The position numbers and the translations under genes were made by a program. From NCBI RefSeq assembly GCF_900002575.1, contig NZ_LN650648.1, positions 1,961,565 through 2,025,564 on the forward strand: 64,000 bases of DNA, read 5' to 3'. The stretch comes from Romboutsia hominis (GTDB lineage Bacteria; Bacillota; Clostridia; Peptostreptococcales; Peptostreptococcaceae). This document shows, piece after piece, positions 57,200 to 64,000 of the stretch (its first letter is position 1; each line of letters begins with the position of its first letter). The notes beneath the pieces are model-generated. The model had not been told where the DNA came from, did not search any database, and was given only the letters and a program-made list of their open reading frames with translations.

Positions 57200-57955
57200 A
57201 TGGAAAGAAAAGTTTTAGCAACAATTGGAGAAAAAGAAATCACTAACTACGATGTTGAGAGTGCTCTACAAAGCTTAGAACCATATCAAGCTATGCACTT
57301 TAATAGTGAGCAAGGTAAAAAGCAATTATTAGATGATTTAGTTAACCAAGAATTATTCTATATGGAAGCTAAAGAAAATGAATTACATAACGATGAAGAG
57401 TTTAAAAAAGAATTACAAAGAGTTCAAGAAAATATGTTAAAGCAATATGCTATAAACAAAGTATTAACTAGTATATCTTTAACTGAAGAAGAAAAGAAGG
57501 CTTTCTTTGATGCTAATAAAGATAAATTCCATAAGCCAGAAACAGCTACTGCTAAGCACATATTAGTTGAAACTGAAGAACAAGCTAATGATTTATTAAA
57601 TAAAATAAAAGCTAATGAAGTATCTTTTGAAGATGCAGCATCAGAACATTCTACTTGCCCTTCTAAAGAAGCTGGTGGAAACTTAGGATCATTCCCTAGA
57701 GGACAAATGGTTCCAGAATTTGAAGAAGCAGTATTCAATATGGAAAAAGGTGAAGTAGCAGGACCTGTTAAAACTCAATTTGGATACCACTTAATAAAAT
57801 TAGAAGATTTAAATAAAGGTGGAGAATCTGAATATGAAGAAGTTAAAAATGAAATAGAAAGAACTTTAATGTATCAAAAGCAAACAGAAGTTTATTCTAA
57901 AAAATTAAATGACCTTAGATCTAAATATGGAAATATGATCAAGTTAAATGACTAA
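57200..57955 (+). CDS. Cytoplasmic parvulin-type peptidyl-prolyl isomerase
   Basis: About 251 residues. N-terminal SurA_N-like helical domain ('VLATIGEKEITNYDVESALQ'), then a parvulin domain (about 115-215) with 'ATAKHILVETEEQAN', 'FEDAASEHSTCPSKEAGGNL' and 'GPVKTQFGYHLIKLED'. No signal peptide or lipobox, unlike PrsA, so it should act in the cytoplasm as a foldase. The ATG at 57200 follows AAAGGAGTA; an ATG at 57155 has no such site. Confidence 0.9.
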   Translation: MERKVLATIGEKEITNYDVESALQSLEPYQAMHFNSEQGKKQLLDDLVNQELFYMEAKENELHNDEEFKKELQRVQENMLKQYAINKVLTSISLTEEEKKAFFDANKDKFHKPETATAKHILVETEEQANDLLNKIKANEVSFEDAASEHSTCPSKEAGGNLGSFPRGQMVPEFEEAVFNMEKGEVAGPVKTQFGYHLIKLEDLNKGGESEYEEVKNEIERTLMYQKQTEVYSKKLNDLRSKYGNMIKLND

Positions 57956-57957
57956 AA

Positions 57958-57985
57958 ATAAGACCTAGTATATACTAGGTCTTAT
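57958..57985. terminator. Bidirectional terminator
   Basis: Loopless palindrome ATAAGACCTAGTAT/ATACTAGGTCTTAT between the parvulin gene and the converging CBS gene. Confidence 0.75.
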
Positions 57986-57986
57986 C

Positions 57987-58391
57987 TTATTCTTTTAATT
58001 TATTGTAACAATACTCTATAATGTCTTTTCTTTTTATTATACCAATAAAAATTTCTTGATCGTCTATAACAGGAACAAAGTTCTGATTCATAGATTTTGA
58101 AATTAAATCTTCTATATTAGCGTTAACATCAACAGGAGAATTGTCTTTTCTTCTATTTACTTCTTTGATAGGAATATCCTCTACTCCCTTTAAATCTAGC
58201 GAAAATTTATTTTTTAATGTCCACAATAAATCTCCTTCTGTTATAGTCCCAACATACTTCCCCTCATCATTAATTATGGGAATAGATGAATATCTATGAT
58301 ATTCCATCTTCTCTAGAGTTTGCCTCATAGTGTAGTTTTCATATATATATGCAACTTCACTCTTAGGTGTTAGAAAAAATAATATATTCAC
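57987..58391 (-). CDS. CBS-domain pair protein
   Basis: About 134 residues: two CBS motifs and little else. First CBS about residues 9-62 ('EYHRYSSIPIINDEGKYVGT'), second about 75-130 ('NQNFVPVIDDQEIFIGIIKR'). CBS pairs bind adenosine nucleotides; stand-alone forms are regulatory. GTG at 58391 follows GGAGGTG by 8-9 nt, a better start than the ATG at 58418. Confidence 0.85.
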   Translation of the reverse strand: MNILFFLTPKSEVAYIYENYTMRQTLEKMEYHRYSSIPIINDEGKYVGTITEGDLLWTLKNKFSLDLKGVEDIPIKEVNRRKDNSPVDVNANIEDLISKSMNQNFVPVIDDQEIFIGIIKRKDIIEYCYNKLKE

Positions 58392-58593
58392 TATACTGCA
58401 CCTCCAATAAGTAAACATTAATTAATTTATATACAAAAGTATTATATTCTTCTTTCTCTCAACTATAATTTTAACATATTTTTATATATATTTTAATTTA
58501 AAATATGTTAAAATTATTTTTTTTATTTAAATTATCTTTTATGGGTATATATTAAATAAAAATTATTTATGTTTTAAATTTGGAGGTATAACA

Positions 58594-59361
58594 ATGAAAT
58601 TTGATTATAATATAGAAGTTAATAGTTTTTTAAATAAAATATATGAACACAAGGTATATGAAATAGCATATGAAAATAATTTATACAATATAGATGCTAA
58701 AGTTTTAAAAGATAGATTTGATTTATTAAAAAACACAAAAATATATTTAGGAAGCGATATGCATGAATTTATAGTAAATTTAATTCCTAAAGATAAAGAT
58801 GGATACTACTTTAGATGTGAAATAGCTAACTATCACAACTACTCTGTTCCTAGAATTTATGACTATAAAGGAGAGCCTATAAAAAATACTAATTACAATA
58901 GATATGGTGTACAACTTTGGGAATCTCATATGAATGAATTACTTATAGAAGATATTGAAAGTAAATTTAATCAAGCTGATTTTATTTATTTTATAGATAA
59001 TAATTTATTAAGCATTGTTGATAAAATAAATGACTATATTAAATCTCGTAGAGATAAAGAAAAGATAGTTATAAAATTTGAAGATAAGAATGAAATATTA
59101 GATATAGTGAAATCCCTAATATTAAATGGAAGTCTTGATTTATCTTATGCTGAATTTTTAATTGATATGGACAAATTAAGAGATGAAATGATTAAGTTTA
59201 GTACTCCTTTTCATATGTACAATGAATTTGATAAATTAGAAGATGATACTCTTTATTGTTTAGATAATTTCTGTAAATACAATTCTTTAGATTTATTTGA
59301 TGCTTTGATTAATGAAAAAGGATTTAAATTTATAAATGGAGTTGGACTTGTAAAAGAATAA
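58594..59361 (+). CDS. Unknown soluble protein, 255 residues
   Basis: No signal peptide or membrane helix. An N-terminal beta-rich part ('YYFRCEIANYHNYSVPRIYD') is followed by an acidic helical part ('SLDLSYAEFLIDMDKLRDEM') and ends in 'LFDALINEKGFKFINGVGLV'. I recognise no family. TTGGAGG precedes the ATG at a normal distance, and composition matches neighbours. Confidence 0.6.
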   Translation: MKFDYNIEVNSFLNKIYEHKVYEIAYENNLYNIDAKVLKDRFDLLKNTKIYLGSDMHEFIVNLIPKDKDGYYFRCEIANYHNYSVPRIYDYKGEPIKNTNYNRYGVQLWESHMNELLIEDIESKFNQADFIYFIDNNLLSIVDKINDYIKSRRDKEKIVIKFEDKNEILDIVKSLILNGSLDLSYAEFLIDMDKLRDEMIKFSTPFHMYNEFDKLEDDTLYCLDNFCKYNSLDLFDALINEKGFKFINGVGLVKE

Positions 59362-59376
59362 GTTAATAGTGAAATT

Positions 59377-59401
59377 AAAAACGCCGCTTAATTGCGGCGG
59401 G
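59377..59401 (-). terminator. Terminator of the cold-shock gene
   Basis: Unusually GC-rich CGCCGC/GCGGCG stem with a 6-nt loop followed on the minus strand by five T. GTGAAA/TTTCAC may pair outside it. Confidence 0.75.
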
Positions 59402-59445
59402 TGTTTCACATACTACTAGACTTACTAATATATATATGAAATTAA

Positions 59446-59646
59446 TTATAATTTAACTACGTTAGCAGCTTGAGGACCTTTAGCACCTTCAACTATTTCG
59501 AATTGAACGTTTTGTCCTTCTTCTAAAGACTTGTATCCATCAGCAGCTATAGCTGAGAAATGTACGAAAACATCTCCTTCACCTTCTACAGATATGAATC
59601 CAAATCCTTTTTCATTATTAAACCATTTAACTACACCAGTTTTCAT
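59446..59646 (-). CDS. cspA: Cold-shock protein (CspA family)
   Basis: 66 residues, the standard size. RNP1 is 'KGFGFISV' and RNP2 is 'VFVHFS', with '[18 protein letters not shown]' at the N-terminus. It binds single-stranded RNA and DNA as a chaperone. AGGAGG precedes the ATG. The GC content of the gene is a little above its neighbours, as expected for a highly expressed gene. Confidence 0.96.
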   Translation of the reverse strand: MKTGVVKWFNNEKGFGFISVEGEGDVFVHFSAIAADGYKSLEEGQNVQFEIVEGAKGPQAANVVKL

Positions 59647-59710
59647 TTAATAGATCCTCCTAAAAACACACAAAAATTATTTAGCTACAAATGTTTGCAA
59701 CTTTATTATT

Positions 59711-59739
59711 ACTTTAACATATATACATATCATTGTCAA
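59711..59739 (-). promoter_or_regulatory. Candidate promoter of the cold-shock gene
   Basis: On the minus strand TTGACA (59734-59739) and TAAAGT (59711-59716) are 17 bp apart. The leader would be about 58 nt. Confidence 0.4.
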
Positions 59740-59781
59740 ATGTTATTAAGTTTATACACATCAACTTATAGATTCTAGTTT

Positions 59782-60927
59782 CTAGTAATGTACCTTAATT
59801 AAATGAAATCTTATAGCCTTATCACTCCACCCTAAATCCCATGGTACTAGTAATCTATCTGTATTGTGACAAGTTACTAAAGGATATCCTTTTGAGTCAA
59901 GTCCTGTTACAGTTGATACGTGAGTTATTCTGCCTCCTTTTTCATATGCCACAAAATCCCCAGGTCTTAAATTATAGGCTTCTTTATAAATATCTTCATA
60001 ACTTCCTTTTGCTATTAAACTTCCTCTACCACTATATACTATATAATTTTTAAAAGCTTGTGCATTTACCCATGCCTTAGTTCCTGCACCATCTGCGTAA
60101 TTCCATGTATCATTTTTTTTGAATCTCCCACTTTCAAACATTATTTGAGATGCAAAGTTTGCGCAGTCTCCACCTTCTGGATTATAATCTCTGTAATTTG
60201 AGTTGAATTTTAAACCATTTTCTTCATCAGCAGCTGCTCCACAATATTTATGTGCATATTCTATGGCTTTTATTTGCTCTTGCTTTAAATCTAATATTGT
60301 AGGCTTTTGCATACTTATATAATTTTTTATGTCTTCAGATTTTATATTATCTAAGTTTAAAGAATCAGCAAATGGATCTGTATACCATTCTTTAGTTATT
60401 ATATATTGATCATCTATTATTTTGACATTTATATAATGATAAGTTCCTATTCTACACATATTTATAATATCTGGTTCTTTATCATATGAATACTTATACT
60501 CTGTTGAAACTGTACATATAATGCCGTATAAACCTTCTTCCTTTTCTTTTACTTTTTTGATTTTCACTTTTGCTTTTATATCATTAAACTTAACTCCTTG
60601 TTTACTAGACCAATTTTCTAGGTATTTCATCTTTTTTACTTCATGTTCCCATGCCCATAAACCAAACTTTTTATCTACCTCATATAATTCTTTTAGCCCT
60701 TCTTCATTTTTATCAAGTATTGCTTTATTTCTATGATCAAATAGTTCTTCAAGAAGAAGCTTGTATTTATTATTTTCGCCATCTTCTATTTTACTTACTT
60801 CGGTAGAGTTTGATTTTATTATTAATTCACCTTCTTTTATATATGAATATAATCCAATAGCTATCGTTAATGATAATGATATAATTATAATTTTAGCATA
60901 CTTATTTTTAATATTAAGTTTTATCAA
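59782..60927 (-). CDS. Exported amidase_6-domain protein
   Basis: About 381 residues. N-terminal membrane helix (about 11-30). A middle alpha/beta region (45-190) has no clear family. The C-terminal amidase_6 domain (about 215-375) has 'GGDCANFASQIMFESG' (catalytic Cys), 'RPGDFVAYEKGGRITHVSTV' (His) and 'TCHNTDRLLVPW'. It resembles papain-like CHAP/NlpC enzymes that act on the cell wall or peptides. The start is TTG at 60927, 7 nt after AGGAGG; the longer frame lacks a site. Confidence 0.85.
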   Translation of the reverse strand: MIKLNIKNKYAKIIIISLSLTIAIGLYSYIKEGELIIKSNSTEVSKIEDGENNKYKLLLEELFDHRNKAILDKNEEGLKELYEVDKKFGLWAWEHEVKKMKYLENWSSKQGVKFNDIKAKVKIKKVKEKEEGLYGIICTVSTEYKYSYDKEPDIINMCRIGTYHYINVKIIDDQYIITKEWYTDPFADSLNLDNIKSEDIKNYISMQKPTILDLKQEQIKAIEYAHKYCGAAADEENGLKFNSNYRDYNPEGGDCANFASQIMFESGRFKKNDTWNYADGAGTKAWVNAQAFKNYIVYSGRGSLIAKGSYEDIYKEAYNLRPGDFVAYEKGGRITHVSTVTGLDSKGYPLVTCHNTDRLLVPWDLGWSDKAIRFHLIKVHY

Positions 60928-61155
60928 TGTCAGACCTCCTAAAAGCAATTTATGTATTCTCTTGATTTATATTATTATATCCAAACATATTAAAAATAAT
61001 TTTAATTTATTTAAAGCTTTTACTCTCTCAAATCTTTGTAATATATATTTAAATAAATTGTAACCATACATTTTATTTTTTGTAATTATATATTTGTTTT
61101 TGAATTTTTTAGTAGTAATATATTTATATAAATATTTTTATAGGGAGGTGCTATT

Positions 61156-61977
61156 TTGAAGAAAATAGCTGCTATTCATGATTTATCAGGTATAGGTAGA
61201 TGTTCTTTAACTGCTGCAATACCTATATTATCTGCATTAAAAACTCAATGTTGTCCTTTTCCTACAGCAATTTTATCTAGTCAAACAGGCTATCCTAAAT
61301 ATAGTTTTTTAGATTTTACTGATCACATGAGAGAATACTCTAATGTTTGGTCTGAGCTTAATATTAATTTTGATTATATCTATAGTGGTTTTTTAGGTTC
61401 TAAAGACCAAGTAGATATAGTGATTGACTTTATAAAGAAAAATAATAATTCTTTTGTAATAGTGGATCCTGTAATGGGAGACAATGGAAATATGTATTCT
61501 ATATTTGATAACGATATGTGTAAAAAAATTAAAAATTTAGTAAAGATATCTAATCTTACGACTCCAAATATAACTGAAGCATGTCTATTAACCAATAGAA
61601 GTATTTCTGATATTGGTGATTTGACTAAAAAAGATATTATTAATATGGCCAAAGAAATTTCTGAATTAGGCCCTGAAAATGTAATTATAACTGGAGTAGT
61701 TCAGGATGGTTATATACTAAATATTGGATATGATAAAATCAGTGATAATTGTTTTATTACTTCATTTGAATATAATAATTTATCTTATAGTGGCACTGGT
61801 GATATATTCACATCTATTATATGTGGCTTAATAGCAAATGGTCATGATTTAGAATTTGCTATTAATAAATCTAGTTATTTTGTTCATAAAGTAGTAAACT
61901 ATACATCCAAATTTGACACTGATAGAAATGATGGTATTATGTTTGAATACTTTTTAAATGAATTAACTCGCTTATAA
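61156..61977 (+). CDS. Pyridoxal/pyridoxamine kinase (PLP salvage)
   Basis: 273 residues, ribokinase-like. The N-terminus 'IHDLSGIGRCSLTAAIPILS' is typical of clostridial pyridoxamine kinases. 'VDPVMGDNG', 'TPNITEACLLT' and the catalytic anion hole 'SGTGDIFTS' are present. It phosphorylates vitamin B6 vitamers. The start codon is TTG, preceded by AGGGAGGTG. Monocistronic. Confidence 0.88.
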   Translation: MKKIAAIHDLSGIGRCSLTAAIPILSALKTQCCPFPTAILSSQTGYPKYSFLDFTDHMREYSNVWSELNINFDYIYSGFLGSKDQVDIVIDFIKKNNNSFVIVDPVMGDNGNMYSIFDNDMCKKIKNLVKISNLTTPNITEACLLTNRSISDIGDLTKKDIINMAKEISELGPENVIITGVVQDGYILNIGYDKISDNCFITSFEYNNLSYSGTGDIFTSIICGLIANGHDLEFAINKSSYFVHKVVNYTSKFDTDRNDGIMFEYFLNELTRL

Positions 61978-62067
61978 TGTAAATTATATTCCTTTTAAAT
62001 ATGTAGTATATATTATCTTCTTAAATTATAAAATGTAATATAGTATTTTTTATAAATGGAGGTATAT

Positions 62068-62388
62068 ATGGATATAAATAAAAAAGCACTTGAACTTGCT
62101 AATTCGATTAAATCTAGTGATGAATTTAAACTTATGAAGAAATCTAAATCCCAACTTGATAAAAATAAAAATTTAAAAAGACAACTTGATAATTATATAG
62201 ATAAAAAAAATAAGCTTTACTCTAATAATAGAATAGAAGATGCATCAAGTAAATTAGTAGAACTTAACAAGGAATATCAAGAATTTTTTAATTTACCTCT
62301 AGTTTCTAGCTATATGAAATCTACTAGAGATTTTAATAATCTCATGGAAAAAGTATATAAGTCTATAGAAAAAGAATTATTAAAATAA
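62068..62388 (+). CDS. YlbF/YmcA family protein
   Basis: About 106 residues, all alpha-helical and Lys-rich, the size and helix pattern of the YlbF family ('ALELANSIKSSDEFKLMKKS', 'DYNNL'-like end in 'STRDFNNLMEKVY'). In Bacillus YlbF, YmcA and YaaT form the Y-complex that controls RNase Y. Here it stands alone. TGGAGG lies before the ATG at 62068. Confidence 0.82.
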   Translation: MDINKKALELANSIKSSDEFKLMKKSKSQLDKNKNLKRQLDNYIDKKNKLYSNNRIEDASSKLVELNKEYQEFFNLPLVSSYMKSTRDFNNLMEKVYKSIEKELLK

Positions 62389-62401
62389 GTATAATTTTCT
62401 T

Positions 62402-62447
62402 TAAGAATAAATAAAGAATGCCTGCAGGCATTCTTTATTTATTCTTA
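62402..62447. terminator. Perfect 46-bp palindromic bidirectional terminator
   Basis: Two exact 23-nt arms (TAAGAATAAATAAAGAATGC CTG) with no loop, centred on a CTGCAG site. It separates ylbF from the converging Cys-rich gene. Confidence 0.85.
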
Positions 62448-62452
62448 GTATT

Positions 62453-63532
62453 TTAATATCTTGGCCATCCCATATTTTTCATCATATTTTTCATATTCAT
62501 ATAATAGTGCATCCACATATCATTTGCGTCTTGACAATGATTAGAGCAAGCATTCATATAAGGCATTCCGACCATTGGATATTCATCTGCCATATCCCCT
62601 ATATAGTGCATATTACACATATCATACATAGGGCTTACATAAGTTGCACAATCACAATCTATATACACATCTTCTTTGCAATGTGGCTTACAATATTCTG
62701 GCTTTAGACCTATATCACAATATTTCTCTTTATTTTTTTTGCAATATGATTTACTTTCTTTAGTATCGCATGTACAATATTTTTTGTGATCACAATCTAT
62801 ATATTTTTTCATATCCATTTCACACTTATCTAACTTGCTACTACATTTTTTTATCATTTCTTCACATTTTTTAGATTTATGTCCATATTCTTTTATTTTA
62901 TCTTCTGCAGATTTATAACATTCTAATGCTTTTTCATCAAATTTTAAAGCTTTAGCATATAAACACTTAGCTTTTTCACTGAATTCTTGTGCTCTGTCTC
63001 TTAAATCATTTGCTTTTTCACACTTACATCTAGCTTCATTCTCTATTTCTTCAGCTTCTTTATGCAAGCATTTAGCCTTTTCACAAAGTTCTCTAGCTTT
63101 TTCCATTAATTCTTTGGCTTTACATTCTGCTGCTCTAGATTCATTCTCGTTGCATTGTGCTTTTTCTCTTAAATCATTAGCTTTTGCTGCTAATACATTT
63201 GATGATTTTTCACACTCTCTAGCTTTTTCCATTAACTCCTTAGCTTTACATTCACAGCGTGATGCTTCATCAAATAAATCTTCTGCTTTTTGTGCTAGTT
63301 CTAAGCACTTATCTACACATGTAATCTCAAAATGCTCATCACATTTGCAATCGTCCATAAAATCACATTTACTCTCATGATCACAATCTATATATTTTTT
63401 TGAAGGTTTTTTGCAACAAACATTTGATTTGTGTGAGTTACATGATTTACATGATTTTACTTTGTCATTGCATACATTGAAATTGTCACACTTAGGTTGA
63501 CATCCACACCCTTGGCTTTTCTTTTTCTTCAT
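62453..63532 (-). CDS. Cys-rich helical-repeat protein, probable spore surface (CdeC-like) protein
   Basis: 359 residues with 40 cysteines. The N-terminal 80 residues are Cys-rich ('CGCQPKCDNFNVC'), then an alanine/glutamate helical region (about 77-240) with repeats: 'CKAKELMEKARE' at 95-106 and 137-148, 'KANDLREKAQ' at 117-126 and a near copy at 173-182. 'YIDCD' occurs at 47, 244 and 290. The C-terminus is Met/Tyr/Cys-rich. No signal peptide. Cys number, size and composition resemble C. difficile exosporium proteins such as CdeC, but I cannot align them here. The ATG has AAGGGG 8-12 nt upstream. Confidence 0.75.
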   Translation of the reverse strand: MKKKKSQGCGCQPKCDNFNVCNDKVKSCKSCNSHKSNVCCKKPSKKYIDCDHESKCDFMDDCKCDEHFEITCVDKCLELAQKAEDLFDEASRCECKAKELMEKARECEKSSNVLAAKANDLREKAQCNENESRAAECKAKELMEKARELCEKAKCLHKEAEEIENEARCKCEKANDLRDRAQEFSEKAKCLYAKALKFDEKALECYKSAEDKIKEYGHKSKKCEEMIKKCSSKLDKCEMDMKKYIDCDHKKYCTCDTKESKSYCKKNKEKYCDIGLKPEYCKPHCKEDVYIDCDCATYVSPMYDMCNMHYIGDMADEYPMVGMPYMNACSNHCQDANDMWMHYYMNMKNMMKNMGWPRY

Positions 63533-63789
63533 AATACGTCAAAACCCCTTTTGCTGTAATATTCAACTCGCATAATAAACTTATGCTGTCTAATATAATT
63601 ATATGAAAATCTTAAAATCTGGTTACTAGTTCTTTTAATAATATTATTAAAGTAAATAATCCTAAAATCATAAATATTTTTAATATATCAGTTTTAGATT
63701 ATATTTTTTTATCATTTACACATCCTATTTATATATTAAAATTTAATTAATTTTTAATATATAAATTATATCTTGATGGGAGTGACACC

Positions 63790-64000
63790 ATGGATAAAGA
63801 TAATCAATTATTAAAAGGTATTTTAATAGGTTCTACTACATTAGCTGCTTTGAGTGTAATTAGTCCTTCAATTAGAAAAATAACAACTTCAACAGTTAAA
63901 GCAACTTGCAAGCAACAAATGAAGCTTCTCGCTGGTATAGGTGTATTATCTATAGCTAACTATATATCAAATCTTGATGATGATATATATACAATAGATG
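63790..64000 (+). CDS. Membrane-associated protein, 3' end outside window
   Basis: ATG at 63790 follows GGGAGTGACA. About 70 residues are visible: an N-terminal hydrophobic stretch ('GILIGSTTLAALSVISPS'), a basic segment, and a second apolar stretch ('LLAGIGVLSIANYI') before the sequence ends. Function unknown. It is divergent from the Cys-rich gene, so the 257-bp spacer should hold both promoters. Confidence 0.6.
   Translation, partial: MDKDNQLLKGILIGSTTLAALSVISPSIRKITTSTVKATCKQQMKLLAGIGVLSIANYISNLDDDIYTID

Noticed and set aside
62507-63380. Possible CRISPR or tandem DNA repeat in the Cys-rich gene
   Set aside because: The repeated segments are coding duplications (CKAKELMEKARE, KANDLR) with synonymous changes and irregular spacing, not repeat-spacer units.

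Overview
The window is a low-GC, densely packed chromosomal segment of an endospore-forming clostridium. Marker genes are those of the Firmicutes (dnaG-rpoD operon, TrmK, YqfO-type Nif3, YlbF, T-box and lysine riboswitches). A peroxiredoxin-chitinase fusion of the CotE type and a very Cys-rich, CdeC-like protein point to the Peptostreptococcaceae (Clostridioides/Paraclostridium/Romboutsia group); that placement is an inference. I see no rRNA, tRNA, CRISPR array, prophage or insertion sequence.

Layout. 1-3.9 kb: end of a YhgE/Pip membrane protein, a small membrane-anchored protein and a MATE transporter. 4-8.9 kb (minus): dnaG-rpoD, then trmK-nif3 after an internal terminator. 9.2-15.6 kb (minus): a compact folate/pABA operon, pabA-pabB-pabC-nucleotidyltransferase-folE-folP-folB-folK-aroF, behind one good sigma-A-type promoter. 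It supplies DAHP synthase, pABA synthesis and most of the pterin branch. 15.8-28.7 kb (minus): surface, repeat-scaffold and membrane genes (NodB deacetylase, CAP protein, MORN, YitT, LrgAB, WG repeats, TPR, VanW/G5, a TPR-like anchor and a frameshifted PP2C phosphatase).

28.8-34.2 kb: a cotE-like spore-coat gene whose ribosome-binding site lies inside a perfect 28-bp inverted repeat, rnhA, a lysine-riboswitch-controlled NhaC-type transporter, and a CaCA antiporter. 34.3-37.3 kb: a DinG/XPD-type helicase with an exonuclease-like N-terminus, split by a frameshift in an A-run. 37.5-43.3 kb: PdaA-like deacetylase, a secreted PHP metallohydrolase, small membrane proteins and a second VanW protein. 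43.4-50.1 kb: radical SAM protein, the cinA operon and an ABC-F ATPase. 50.2-55.5 kb: a T-box-controlled YjiH-type permease, isochorismatase-fold hydrolase, RidA and glycerol kinase. 55.8-64 kb: small housekeeping and unknown genes (TSCPD protein, cytoplasmic parvulin, CBS protein, cold-shock protein, amidase_6 protein, PLP-salvage kinase, YlbF) and the Cys-rich spore-surface candidate.

Most convergent gene pairs share one bidirectional terminator. Several apparent starts were moved downstream to codons with a properly spaced Shine-Dalgarno. The most noteworthy items are the palindrome around the cotE ribosome-binding site, the two homopolymer frameshifts (PP2C and DinG), an orphan nucleotidyltransferase inside the folate operon, and the Cys-rich helical-repeat protein.
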